NCBI RefSeq assembly: GCF_029962835.1
Contig: NC_080577.1
Location: 9,152,501 to 9,216,500, forward strand
DNA: 64,000 bases
From: Magnolia sinica
Lineage: Eukaryota > Streptophyta > Magnoliopsida > Magnoliales > Magnoliaceae
Reading direction: 5' to 3'
The position numbers and the translations under genes are program-made. Below, one piece after another: positions 34,208-47,336 of this stretch. The stretch's first letter is position 1; the number at the start of each line of letters is the position of its first letter. Under the pieces are notes generated by a model that ran no database searches, was not told the DNA's origin, and saw only the letters and a list, made by a program, of their open reading frames with translations.

Positions 34208-35212
34208 ACACAGACACATACATGATGTACGACTTGTGTCACTACCAAATTGATATCCCGAACCTCACTCCTACTTCTTGCATTTTCATTGCTCGACAAT
34301 GGGATGATTCTGCACCCGAAGCTATCTGAACCATTCATTTTACAAAAAAAAAAAAGAAAAAAAAAATATAATGTTGATAATAATGATAATAATCAACTAC
34401 GTGCGTTGTGTACACACGTCGCGTCAATCACGAATTCACGAACCTTCGAAACCACTGACAAATTTCCATTAAAGCCTTAATCCCTCACCTCCCAAGTTTT
34501 CTATATTAAAGTCCATCATCTTGAACCTGAAGAAGTAAATTCATCGGAAAATTATCGATCAATAAATCGCTATTAGAGAATGTACCATTTTTCTTAGTAA
34601 GACCATCAACCGTTGAATTGTGTTATAGCCATCTTTGCACACCGATCACGCATTACACAGGTGATCTAATCAACACACCACAATGAGATTTATATGTAAA
34701 TATTATGGACATGTAATGATATTCGGCTTGCAAGTTGGCAAACAAAAAAAGTTTGTACTTTTAGTTGACAAGCATGAATGCTTAAACCATTGTATACCTT
34801 AAATTACTTTGATTGTATATGTATAACATTATATATTTATTTTTTTGTATATGTGGATTCTTTAATAATTACTTGTTGTTAAACCAAGTATATATACTAA
34901 TAATTGATGGTGCATTGTATAGCCTTGTTAGATTTACATTGAATCATTTTGTGTAAATGTATTGTTAAATAATGTACATATTTGATTGATGACTATTTGT
35001 GTATAAAAATCTTGAATATATTATATTTGTTCTTCCCTCATAGTATATTCCTTCTTGTATTACCATCAAATAATTATTATTTTTATTTATAAATTCATGA
35101 ATTATTTTTGTATTATTAAATAAGGTATACATTGGATTGATGATTACTTATATACAAATATATTATATTTGTTTTTCCCTTATAGTGTATGACTTATTTG
35201 AGTTAATTAGTT

Positions 35213-35214
<2 letters not shown>

Positions 35215-35273
<59 letters not shown>
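35215..35273. repeat. (AT)n microsatellite
   Basis: A run of nearly 60 bp of alternating A and T inside the LTR fossil. Confidence 0.95.
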
Positions 35274-35278
<5 letters not shown>

Positions 35279-35444
35279 TTATAGTATTGTTATCATAGTT
35301 GTTTCTTCATAAGATCTGAACTATTATACATGTGGTATGTCAATTTTTGGGATAATATAATGTTGATGTAATGTAGCTGTAATTAGTTGTATTAGGTATA
35401 CAGAAATTGTAAAATTGTAGTGTATAGCTAAAATATCATTATAT

Positions 35445-35718
35445 GGGTGCTCTTCCCGAGGTCATTCCTGAAATATTGGCATGGGTGACCTGCCCTGGGT
35501 AATTCCCTAAAAGATACACACACGGGTGCTCTGCTCAGGGTTACTTCCGAAATATTGGCATGGCTGCTCTGCCCTGAGTTGTTCTCTAAAAGATACACAC
35601 GGGTGCGCTGACTTGGATTGACTCTTAAAAGATATCACATAGTGCTCTATCTAGGGTCATTCTCTAAAAGATATCACGCAGTGTTCTGCTCAGGGTCATT
35701 ACCTAAAAGATCATCATG
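35445..35718 (+). repeat. Tandem units of about 40 bp in LTR copy 1
   Basis: Seven degenerate units, each starting near GGGTGCTCTGCTCAGGG and ending near CCTAAAAGATACACAC. The same unit type occurs about eight times at 54031-54340. Confidence 0.85.
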
Positions 35719-37554
35719 ATAGATATATTCTCCAGTTAATTGCAGAGGAGTGCATTTTTAATTCAATCATTTATAGAATCATTTTATTTAAGTTTAAAAT
35801 ATTTTTATGAATATTTATTATCTCATTAAATGTTGATTTTTAAATTATTATTATGAAATTGTGTTATGGTATTAACGTACAAATTTCGGTTGAGTTGGAA
35901 TGATCCTATTGAGTCGTCGTGCTCACGATGTTTAAACCATTTAAGGTACTGGGTACAAATACTTCGTGGAGACATGCTATTGTTGATGAGCCAGAGTCAT
36001 ACTCAGTCTTAGTAATTTCTTTTATTTTAGTTTTAGTTTAGACTTAATTGATTATGCATTTCATTTTACTCAGTTTGTTTTTGTGAAAGAATGATGCATT
36101 AAAGTCAAGTAGATTTTATTTATTTTGACATAGTGATATGAGATTTTTATTTGTGCTTATTTGATGTAAATAGTGTTACAAGAAATTTTGCTATATTAAG
36201 AATGAAAATGGTTATATAAACTTAAATTAAAGTAAATTTTGTACTTCATAGGTTTGGGATTCAGGTCTGAGTTATTCTACTTGGATACTCGAATTTCAGC
36301 GCGTGATGATCACCTTCCTATTTGGGGTGCCATCGATGGGTCTGAGCCTAAACTTCAAACCCGTTTATTAATTTGGTCGGGGGTTGGGTCATCGTCTAAA
36401 AGCTTTGTCTCGGTTCATATAGGGTTTTGACACGCATTTCCTTAATATATCACATATGCTATCTATTTTACATATTTCTTTACTTAAAAGAAATGCACGG
36501 CCCAATGATGCTCTTTGGCTGCCTTTGTTTTGGGACCATAGTTGGCCGACATAGCCAAACCTAATGAATGGTTAAGATCTAGTGCAAAATTGGGTAAATG
36601 GGCCAAGCTTGCACCAACAGGGGCTTGGCCTAAATAATCATATCAATGTGGATATTTCGGCCGTCAAGAGCCCAAGCCAAGCTCAGGCCTAAGTTTTACC
36701 ATGCGGGCTAGCCTTAGACAGACCCACGGCTGTCCTGTCAATGAGCGGGGCTGGCCAATAGGCTTTTGGGTAGGGCAGGTAGTTGGGCTGGGTATGGACA
36801 ACATTTTAGCCTATGTGATGGGCTTGGACTTACATATAAAAGCCCAAGCCATTTTGGGCCGTCGTTGGGTAATCCGTGGCCAGGCTTGATCTACCCTGGC
36901 CCAGAATACACGCGCGCACTAATACACATGATACCTTATCTATGATGTTTTAATACACAAGATATCTTATCTATGATGTTAGTGTGTGGCCTTACGAAGT
37001 GAGCTCTATCATGATATTTAAGTGAAATCCACCTTGATAGCTGAGTGAGTTACCTCATTTTATTCGTAGAGCCAAGGATAATCTAGTTCTATAGCTAAGG
37101 GCCTTCAGGCAGGTCATTGGAAGGAAAATGGATTGGGAGACCCTTCAAATACATATTCACCATTGATTTTTTTTTTTTAAGGGACCATCATAATGATTAC
37201 ATGTAATCCACTCCAACGACTACATGACACACTAAAATTTATGCTGAAAGCCCAAAACTCAACCTCATCCGCAATTCAAGTGAACCACACCAAGGGATCG
37301 AATTAGTTTGGAGGGTCTCTTACTGTACACTATTTCTAATATTGATGTCTAATTAAATTACAGTTGGAGCTGGTTTTTCCACCATTGGCCTAGAACTAAG
37401 TCACTCACCTAATGGTTGGAATGGATTTTGGAAATACATGAAGGTGGGCCCACCCAAGCTGAACTGCCCGGTTTCATTAAATTTACGTAATGCTAACGTT
37501 ATAGGACTTTGTTGAATTGAAGCACACACCACCCTTTACGGTGATATTAAGCCT

Positions 37555-37990
37555 TTGTGAGCCACTTTGATGTGTTTGTTTCATAGACACCGTCCATCCC
37601 ATCAGCCCAAAATTGAAGCATATCCAAAGCTAAAGTGTACCATACCAAAGTAACCATTAAATATGTTTATTTGTCATCCACCTTGTTAATAAGGTCAGTT
37701 GGACCTATATGAATGTAAAACACAAATATTTTATTTTTCATCCAACTTGTTAATAAGGTCACACAGACCCAGATGAATTTAAAACACAAATATCCTTGTG
37801 AACCGGTACTTCCATGACTCTGAAAAAGTTTTCAACTATAAGTGTTCAATTAGTACTATTTCCTATGATATAGTCCACTTAAGCTTTGGACATAATTTAA
37901 TTTTGGGCTCCTATCCTAAAATGAGCTAGAAAAATTGATGTACAATGGATCAAACACATAGGGTGGCCCACATAGTTTTGGCACCATTGT
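37555..37990. repeat. Degraded foldback element with internal duplication
   Basis: Contains ATTGAAGCATATCCAAAGCT and the mirror half near GGTGGCCCACATAG. ACTTGTTAATAAGGTCA-type sequence appears twice (about 37680-37700 and 37742-37765), each followed by an ATGAA(T) ... AAAACACAAATAT stretch. Confidence 0.45.
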
Positions 37991-39217
37991 AATGGTGGGG
38001 AGAGCTTTGATACAAATTGCTAGGCGTTACCAAAATTGTAGCAAAACGGTTATCCAGTTTTGGTGGACCCACCTTCAAATATTTTTTAAAATCCACTCCA
38101 ACCATTAACCGTCACACTAAAAGTTAGGCTGATGGCCCAAAAATCAACCCTATTGGGCTTATCCTTTTAGTACTGTTTGACTCGTCTGTGCCCTAGGCCT
38201 AATATAGCTAGGCGTACACATTTGATGTATGGAATGAACTTCAGATATACATCATAGTGGAGCCCACCTGAACGGGCCAAACCTCCCGACCGTAAATAAG
38301 TGCGCAGGAGATCGGTTGCATATAGAGTATACAATTTTTTAAAAATACTAAGAGGCAGACCTCATGGGAGCTTCTTACGAGAATGATCTGTGGACCCCAC
38401 CATGATGTTTGTTGGACATCTACACTGTCCAAAGGGAACAATTCAAAGTGGCCGTCCAAACATTAAAACCTTCCTCATTGTTTATAGAGCTGATTGAATT
38501 GTGGTTCAGACATCTGACACGTCCATTGTGTGATTCCCATTTAGACAAGGGACCACACCAAATTTCAGGCCATTCCAAAACTCAGGTGGCCCTTATTCAC
38601 CTTAATTCTAAATATGACTGATTCTCATCTGGTTGGTTATTTTTGTTTTTATTTTTTAAATAAAAAAGAAAAAGAAGAGAAGGAAAAACGAGAGGTTTGC
38701 GCGTGTGGTGAGGTTGGAAAGTAGCTTTTTAGCTTGTTGAGCATATACCCAACTCAAGTTTATAATAAGGATGTTGGCGTTGGTCTCACGCCAAAGGCGT
38801 ATATGGCCACGCTTTTTGGGCCCTTGATGAGACATGGAATAAAATTCAATCGAGTGACTTGTGTTTTTTGTGCTTTAAAATCCAAACAGTGGGCCATGGT
38901 TGCCATCACCACAACAAGCGATGTGATTTGATAGTGGTGGCATCAAAAATCATATTCTCCATTTGCAGCTTTCTTAGTTGGAAAACTCATGATATCAAGA
39001 CCTCAGCTAGTGGCTTTGGTATGATTAAATCTTGGTAACTTTTAAGTGGGTGTTCTTGTAGGAGACTGCTGAGGCTGTTGTCATTGTGGCACACATGTAC
39101 TTGGAATTGGAATATTATACCATGTGTGTCCTTTTTCCTTTTTTTACAAAAAAAAAAAAAAAAAAAAAAAAAACACTTGTGGATATGTTCTCATACACTT
39201 GTGGTCGGCCTGATTTT

Positions 39218-39663
39218 TGGACCATGGCTTATTCAAGGTGTGGTCCATTTTTTTAATGGCCATGATATTGAACATGTCTGATGTGTTAGAATTGCAGGTC
39301 ATGTATGGCAAAATTTCATCGAGCAATACAATGATTTGTTTAGATTTATTTCATGATCATTAAAGGAGGACTCATGTAGTTAATGAGTGTATACAATTTT
39401 ATGGGTATAAAGTACTATAGGCAATTAATAGAGTTGTATGGGAGAATGACTTCTCTCCTAGGACATGAGGGATTAAGGAGTCATAGGTAAGTGAAAAAGT
39501 CCTAAAATGGGTGGGTTCTTCACACAACAATTACTCTACTTGTATAGTACTACATTTGGTCCCAACTCCATATGTTCTTATGAACATCTCTCTTCCCTTG
39601 GATCATGGCTCATTCAAGGTATGGTCCATTTTGTTATTGGCCTTGATCTCGAACATGTGTTCT
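39218..39663 (+). repeat. Direct duplication of about 68 bp
   Basis: 39218-39285 and 39596-39663 both read, with few changes, CATGGCTTATTCAAGGTGTG, then GTCCATTTT and TGGCC, then GAACATGT. They are about 310 bp apart. The origin is unknown. Confidence 0.6.
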
Positions 39664-41980
39664 ATGCTGACACATGTGCCACAAATCACCCTTCAATCTC
39701 TTCAAGTGCAGATCACATGGGCATTTCCCATTCTTGTAATTTGCGAAAGTTTGAGAGGAGACATTACTGCAACCTGATTTTAACTACTGAGTGGTGCTAA
39801 TGGTGTTGTAAACTCAATATGTATTGCTTCTCACTGCTATTAGATTGCCTCTAGCCCACGACCATTTTAAGAGCTGAAAAATAAAGTGATTTGAAATTCT
39901 ACCAATCATTGGCATCCAAGCCTTACTCCAACTGATTAAGATCAGATCATTTCTTTTCTACAATTCCACTCTATCAAAGGTCCAAAGCTTCGGTAGAGAT
40001 CACAAGTCTTTAGGTCTTTACTTTTTTGTTACTATCCTTATCTATATCTTTTTTGAGCTTTTCTTGTCCTTTTAGAGCCTTTAATTTATACAACTCACTC
40101 TTTTTAACTAGCACAATTCTTAGTCTTCATTACGCATGACTATGTTTTCTCATCTTATTATTTATTAGTGCTCTATCTAAGTTTCTTTGAATGTATTCTT
40201 TCTAATTCTATCCTTTATTGTCTTGTAACTCATCTACATCAACATCTCCATTTCCACTAGCTCATCTCATGAACATATTGTTCCTTGCTTATTTTTTTGT
40301 CCCATAATTTCTACTATTAGTAAAAATTCCAAAAATAATAAGATGTTATTTCAAGTTTCACTGGAAAACAAGAGCTCTATGGCATCGGTGAGAGATTTAT
40401 TTTATGTTTTTGTTTAAATTCTGTTGGGATTAAATAAATTAAAAAAAATCCCAAAATCATTATTGTCATCATTCCTTGAACGTCATTCCAACTAACTGGG
40501 TTCAAGAATAAGAGCATAGAACTCCCACATGCACCACGTAATAGCCTATTGTAGAAGTTGCTTGAAATCGATGTTGTTGAGGTCAAAATCTGGACCACCC
40601 TCCACTCAATGCTGTGAACTTTGAATGGACCCTGGTCCTACACAGAAAGGTGAGCAATGGAGACCCTAATTTAAACAGGAGACCCTTCGATGCCTAAGTC
40701 AGGCTAAGGAATCTAAGTCTAAGTTGCGTAATGTAGAAAGATGGTGCGAGATATTACGTACCTGTTACAATGGAGTCCCCTGATATTCATACATGTGGGT
40801 CGGGCAGATCGTATCCATCAATCTCAGCATGATCTACTCAATCAAGCGGAAATTGTAATCGTGGAGATACTCCATAATCTTTGTATCGTGCAGCGCATCG
40901 CTTCTTAATAGAGCATATCTCCAGGCGTGATCTTCGGCCACGTCCACATTCGGGCTGGTTTCTCAGCTCGGTACTCAAAGTATCTTCATCCAGGCTCGGA
41001 CTTCGTCCTATCCGAGTCCGCGGCTAAGCACTAGTAGTCGAGATTCATAGCCGAGTAATTGGGCTTAGAGTCTGTTGAATGAAGACGACGACGAGGACTA
41101 GGACTAGAGCTCGACTCGGCCAACCTTCTTTGGATGAGGATGAGGACGAGGACGAGGACGAGAGTTCATCTTGGCTGGCCTAGCGTCGTGGTTCAGAGGT
41201 CCGCTCGCGCCTAACGTGAAGTTCTCCTCCCGAGGCCCTATTAATTGGTTCGGATGGCTTGGGCCGACCCTGGTTGACCCTATTCAGATTTCTCCATAAC
41301 AGATGTGTTAAGAAAAAAAAAAAAACTCAAATTCTTAAATTAATTTTTCTCACGGCCTAAAGCCAAATTTACGGAGTGGGCATTTTAGACATAAATTGAT
41401 ATAAACTATAAAAGAGTTCCGAACTTATAATCTAATGATCCGAAAGATTGCGTACAACAATATGGATGATATGGTAAATGAGAATTGAGGATACTTCCCA
41501 ATTCTAGAAAGTTGTTTGTACCAAAATTGTTTTCTATGATGTATATATTATTAGAGTATCTTAGAATGTAGGACATGCATATACAATTGGACATTTGCAA
41601 CTATATACAATAAAATATTTGGAGATTTACTTGCATACGTGTTGTTAACATGGTCACTTGATGTGTATCTATAATAAATAAACCAATAAAACAAATAAAA
41701 CCAATGCATAAAACAAAGCAGATTCATGTGGTTTAGCATTATGACTTCTCGAAGGATGAATCTCTTATTGAAATCACTACCTTCTAAAAAAAAAAAAAAA
41801 AAGATTAAAGCCCCAAAAATTTCTAGTAAAATACTTCTCTCTTGTTCTTATTTTTTTTTTTTTTTTGTATAATTTTAATTTAACTTCATAGAAAATATTT
41901 ATGCCCTGCATATAAAAATACCTAAATTACCATAATTGATTGGGTGCACCCTTCATATTAGATTTCAGATAAGATCTTAT

Positions 41981-43526
41981 TGTTAGAGCTAAGGACTTAG
42001 AAAACTAATGTGAACTCTAACCTATTTACCATGTGTATGTGTTTAGGGCAATCTCGACCATAGATTATTGTGATTATGAGTCCTTGGTGGGCATCCCATT
42101 AATCCTCAGTGTATAATGTTGCCTTGAATCTTTATTATGGGTTTATCGAGGAGTGATTCCTTTTATCGTCTTTGGGAACTTGAGATTAGAGGTGACGGTC
42201 ATTGACCCGAGAGAGTCATGGTCCATTGATCTCAGTACCTTGTTAGGCCATGATCGTCATAAGTGCATGAGACATACATGTGGACATTAGTTCATGAGAT
42301 ATATGATCATCTTATGTGAGGGAGACTGACTTGAGTTAAGATGAACAGTCTCTACCATTGAGAAGTAACTTGGTATCAGTTTATGCCTTGCCTTTGTGCT
42401 ACATAGGAGTGTGAATGTGCTATGAACAAAGGCTTCGGGTTCAAACCTTTAGTCACTTACATTGGTGAATTCAAATCGAGTCAACAATTTGAGGGCTCAT
42501 TAGCCTAGACTGTGATCGTGAGATCATGACTTGATAATATATGAAAGATGATTAATCTTTAGACCGGATGACATGTAAGGGTCACGATCTTGATTACTCG
42601 GCTTGGCCCTGCCTACGAGGTCCATGTAGGGGAAGGGCTAATAAAATGGATATAGGTAGGTACGTCAATCTGGAGCCATTAATTCTTATACAGCCTAATA
42701 AGGGATCCAATAGTTTGCCTAAGAACATGTATATAGCTTTCATTTGGATACATTAAAAACCTGTCAAGTAGTTTTTCCGTTAGCCCAATACTCTGATTGT
42801 TAAAATTGAGTTTTCAAAGGTTTTTAACTGTTGAAGTTTTATTTTAATAAGTAAAACTGCTTTGATTGCACTTGATGATAACTTAATGATCTAGATTTGA
42901 TAGTCTACTTTTGATTAGCATGAGATATGATCATTAGTCGATGGTTGTGGTGGTTGAGGGATTAAATAATGAGTATGTGCATAAATAAGGTGGATCAATA
43001 CACTTCCCACACAATAGGTTACAAAGTTATGCGTAGGGTGGCAGAGTTCTATATTAATATTTCCTTGAAACTCCATCTTCCTTCTTATTTATTTGATCAT
43101 ATTTTAGATGAGCATATATGAGAAGCCCTAGACACCTTTCCCTTTATGTGCATGAATCAGAGAAAAGAGATAAAAATATATATAAATAGAAAGAAAATGA
43201 GTTTTTCATCATCTTTTCCATTTCTTTATGGTCCATTCTTACGTATGGTTGTATGATTCCTTGCACTCATCAAAGAATATTCCTTTACCTATCTACATCT
43301 CTCCAATAATGTAATAGATCGAGGAGAGACTTTCCAATTTAAAGGACCATCATCAGCATTGCATCAATATATATTGTCAGATTTAGGCGTGATCTAACTT
43401 TCTCAAGTTAGTTATTCAATTTAAGAATTTGTACATTTTCATATTCAGAAGATCTTAAAATTAGGATTTCATTTTTGATTTCGAAGAAAATTAAATTCCG
43501 TTGTGCAGTTCGATGGAATCCCATCA
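41981..43526 (+). mobile_element. Solo LTR, probably Ty1/copia
   Basis: Begins TGTTAGAGCTAAGG and ends GGAATCCCATCA, giving TG...CA ends. The flanks CTTAT (41976-41980) and CTTGT (43527-43531) match at four of five positions. The right end resembles the ends of plant Copia LTRs (ATTCCGTTGTGCAGTTCGAT). There is no internal coding region, so it looks like a solo LTR left by recombination. Family call is tentative. Confidence 0.55.
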
Positions 43527-43747
43527 CTTGTACCGTTCGAGTAAGGGGCTTATATATAACTTCCCTTACATTATTTTGTAGAATATGAGACATCTATTAT
43601 AACAATACTAGTATTGCCAATGAGCAATATTACTCCATTCAGCCCTAATAAAAATGAATCAGCCAAATACGCACGCAATATGACCCCATATTAATTAAGA
43701 CATGGTGTATCAAAATCAATTTTCAAACCAAGGTCTTTTCTGACATG

Positions 43748-43892
43748 GATTCTTATTCTTGCTCCAGTGGTAGACTATCAGGAGTTTCAACACACTGTCA
43801 AGGGTTCGAGTATCCATAGGTGGTGAAATCCCACTAGGGCTTGAGTGTGTGGGGGTATGTGTGCGTGTGTAAAATAATCTTCTTCTTAAGTT
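43748..43892 (+). mobile_element. tRNA-derived SINE
   Basis: Box A-like CAGTGGTAGACTATCAGG and box B-like GGGTTCGAGTATCC are followed by GGTGGTGAAATCCCACTAGG and a TG-rich 3' end. Flanks TCTTTTCTGACATG (43734-43747) and TCTTTTCTGATATG (43893-43906) match at 13 of 14, a good target duplication. It resembles a widespread plant SINE type; I name no family with certainty. Confidence 0.75.
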
Positions 43893-44854
43893 TCTTTTCT
43901 GATATGTATCTATATATCTAACATAAATGCACTTTACCTAAAATTCTGATCATCTCAAAATCAACGTGCACCTAAAATTCTGATTTTCTCAAAATCAACG
44001 TGGAGTTAATATGATGAGTGGGAAACGACCCCAGCAATAAAAATGAGTGGTAAATGACCAACATGCCCTTAAAGTTCTCTTATCTTTTCAGTAAAATCCC
44101 CGTATATTGAAGGCACAATACAGTATCGCCCTCAAGAGAGGAGAAAGGTTTAATTTTCGGCCACCCACTTTCTAAAAGGTACACATCACAAATGTATATG
44201 ACGATCAGAACCGCTGATCCATTGTGGACAGCTTTAGATGGGTATTACAAAAGAAAAGATAACATAACACGATGGTCAAAACAATTTAAAAAATTAGGGA
44301 AAAAAAAAACACTAAAATTCAAAGTTTAATTCTTCTGTAATATCTTTTAAAGGATACCATGATAAATGAATGGTTTAGATCATCAAATCATATCATTTAA
44401 TTTTAATTAATGGCAATTATGTATTAGAGATATGATTTATGTAAAATGATGGGGAGCTTTGCCAAGTCCGCACACTAAGTGCAAGAGTATTCATATAGGT
44501 GCGACAAATGTGTTAGCATGACACAGATAGGCTCAAGATCCGATCCAAACCATCCATTAGAAAGGCGCTACTACATTGATAAACAAGCCTAAGAATCAAG
44601 TTGATTCGATTGGCAGGTGGACCACAGTTTGCAAAATAAATGTATGGCTTTTAAAACTTAGCCTAAGTTTGCTAACCAATATATTCACCTGTTTGTAGCC
44701 TTAGGGCCCACATACTGAGTGGTTCAGATTTATTTTTGGGAAAACATGTACAAGGTCATACAAATCATAATGGATGGGATGGATCATAATTCCTCTCATT
44801 TAATCCCAACCGAACGGAATATTTAAATTTAAAATGCATTTTTTTATTTTTATT

Positions 44855-44966
44855 TATTTTTATTTTGATCACATGAACTTACACCCTACTCACACCCACG
44901 CACTCACGCTGCAATGGAATTTCACCACAATGGGTGATTGAACCCATTTTATTTGCTTTAATCCAA
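44855..44966 (-). mobile_element. SINE copy, same family, minus strand
   Basis: On the minus strand ATGGGTTCAATCACCCATTG and GTGGTGAAATTCCATTGCAG precede a GTGCGTGGGTGTGAG tail. It matches the 3' two-thirds of the 43748-43892 element. Limits are approximate. Confidence 0.6.
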
Positions 44967-45089
44967 ACACAATTGAGTAAGCCATTTACCTCCAATTCCA
45001 TTTTTCATTTACTCTCATTTACAAGCTCTCGATCAAGCCCTTAAGATGAAATTTACTCATTTTCTTAGCGACAACAAATAAACTTTTGT

Positions 45090-45209
45090 TCTTACTCATG
45101 CCTAAGTGGTAGACTTGCAGGAGTTTTAATTCCAGCTCATGGGTTTGGGCACCCATTTTCATAGTGTGAGTGTGTGTGGGAGTGTGAGTGCTAGTGAAAA
45201 AAAAAAAAA
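45090..45209 (+). mobile_element. SINE copy, same family, plus strand
   Basis: Box A-like AAGTGGTAGACTTGCAGG, box B-like GGGTTTGGGCACCC, then a GTGTGAGTGTGTGTGG stretch and a poly(A) tail at 45196-45210. No target duplication was found. Confidence 0.65.
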
Positions 45210-45315
45210 ACAAGTGGCAGATAAATTCCCCTTAGATTTTAATACGGATTTTTAAAAGGCTTGTCACACTTGGTTTTTGGTGCAGTCACATATGCCAACA
45301 AGAAGAAGGTTACAT

Positions 45316-45811
45316 GACTTAGCTGCGACCCCGAATCAGGGATGTGAGTGGGACCCTGTAGATGGGGCCCACCTTGATGTATATCCACTCTGTCTATCCA
45401 TTTTCCAGCTCATTTTAGGAAATGAGCCAAAAAATGAAGCGGATTCAAAACTTAAGTGGACCACACCACAAGAAACAGTGGTCATTGACTATAAAACTTT
45501 TTGTGGGCCACAAAAGTTTTTGTTCACACCGATATTTGTGGTTTCCTTTCATCCATGTATGTGTAGCCTTATCAATAGGTTGGATGACAAATAAATATTA
45601 CGGTGTACCCTAGGAAGTTTTTAATGGTGAGCATTCAATGACCTGACCCGGTGTGGTTCACCTGAGAGATTTGGATCTACTTCATTTTTAAGCCCATCCC
45701 CTAAATTGAGCTGGCAAGATGGATAGACGGCATAGATACAATGCATACATCAAGGTGGGCCCTCCGGTCATGGACCAACCCACGTATCTGGATCTGGGTT
45801 CCTGCTAAGTC
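45316..45811. mobile_element. Foldback MITE, close relative of 9650-10171
   Basis: Left end GACTTAGCTGCGACCCCGAA, right end TGGGTTCCTGCTAAGTC. The interior matches the family halves (GATGGGGCCCACCTTGATGT and its inverse ATACATCAAGGTGGGCCC). It is most like 9650-10171, with the same CTGCGACCCC motif. The 11-bp duplications are not recognisable here. Confidence 0.7.
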
Positions 45812-47336
45812 TCGCCCAGAATGAGGTAGCCTAGCCCAAGCCCATCTTGCATGGGCTGGTTATGGGCTTGAGGCTAGAGGGCTATGAGCTGGGCTTGGCT
45901 AAGTTTCTGTTCTAAGCTTCTAGTTCTAGCTAGCAATTTGGGTTGGGCCTGGACTTGAGTTGATACTGGGCTGAGCTTGAGTTCCTGCTAAGCCTGACAG
46001 TGAAACGATTTACACTGTAGGCGACAGTATACAAACAAACTGACTATAAGCTAAAATTTCCGGCTATCCGTTTCTTTTGTACATCTTCTCACCTATATAG
46101 TGAAACTTCGAGATTTTTAGGATAGAAGATACGAATATAGTGTGGCCCACCTGACATAAATCTCGGTTTGCATCCACGCACGTGTGAATGAACTGAGATT
46201 TCCATCAAGTGGGCCACACTGCTTAGATATTCTTGTTCAAACTCAAAAGTACTGAAATAAGTGGTGGGATAATACCCTTTACTACATAGCAGGTCAGTAA
46301 ATTGGACCCACGTTTTGTAAGCCGTCCATTTCCACCCAACCAGTAGTAGACCGTAGATGAGTGCACTTTGAAAGTGAACTTGCCTCACACGTAGGAACCA
46401 GTCACAGCTGTGTAATATCAGAGCCACAGGTCATGCAATCCATACTATGTTGATCTTGGGCTAAAAAATTAGTTAAATACAATCATCAGGTGGACCACGC
46501 ATACGTGCACAAATTCTAACCATTGATCAGTTTCTGTTCACGGCTCACTGATTTCGAGCTATCCATGATAGTTGCCAATTTTGCATAGTGGCCCACCGGT
46601 AGCATATTCCTCACGGAAGTGGAGAAGGTATACACCAACTGTAACAACCCGTTTTTTTGTAAACGGTGGGAACTAAATGGTACCATTTCCTATGGTGTGG
46701 CCCACTAGAGCTTCAGATCTATCTCATTTTGTGGCCCTAACATGTTTGAATGAAACTGATGAGCGAAGTGGATTGATTACGTCATCACTGTGGGGCCCAC
46801 CGTGTAATTGAAAAAAAAACAATATTTTAAGTGAGACCCCCTACCCATCTGAAGCTAGCACCATCCGTCATATGGGGCCCACCTTCTAAATCTGGACCGT
46901 CCATCGAAATCAAAATCCCATAAAACCTTGTCTGTTCTAGTCCTTTGCTCCAAAACCTTTGGTGCGGCCCACCTGATCAAGAGATTTGCCTTACTTCTAA
47001 GCTCACATTGTATGGGGGTATTACAAACCTCGTGATCAGCTTTGATTCCCATCAGACTTCATGGCAAACCCCACCTAAACTTCCATCTCAGATCCGGTTC
47101 GCAACTCCTCGCGGTTACAACATCTTTCAGGGTTGAAAAAGTTTGCACTTCTTACACAACACTGCAATTTGTGTATAACTCATCTCATAAATCTTAGCTA
47201 TTGTATCTTCCTCAACCAACTTCATTCAATGGACCTTTAATTTCTAGTGATTTCTCTCGTTTATAGCAATCAGAAAATACCATTTCTCATGTTCTCTCTG
47301 CTTCTTTAACATAAGAAAATTGAGAACTCTTTAACC
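45812..47336. other. Gene-free stretch
   Basis: A GGCTTGGGC-rich portion lies at 45830-46000. Foldback words occur at 46670-46990. No gene is supported. Confidence 0.4.

Larger units (their letters stand above)
34840..36300 (+). mobile_element. LTR fossil, 40-bp-unit family, copy 1
   Basis: A non-coding stretch that shares three blocks, in the same order, with the LTR at 53800-54845: an AT-rich part, the tandem units of the GGGTGCTCTGCCC type, and a right-hand end containing CGAATTTCA. It is diverged from the other copy, so it is old. No coding part is attached. The family is probably Ty3/gypsy but this is not shown by the sequence. Left limit is approximate. Confidence 0.55.
36301..41975. 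other. Long gene-free stretch
   Basis: No gene is supported in 5.7 kb. It contains a GGCCCAAGCC-rich part (36590-36900), a degraded foldback stretch (37555-37990) with a short internal duplication, a direct duplication (39218-39285 and 39596-39663), an A run near 39150-39175 and a GAGGAC-rich tract at 41083-41165. The open frames here are short and show no family features. Confidence 0.4.
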
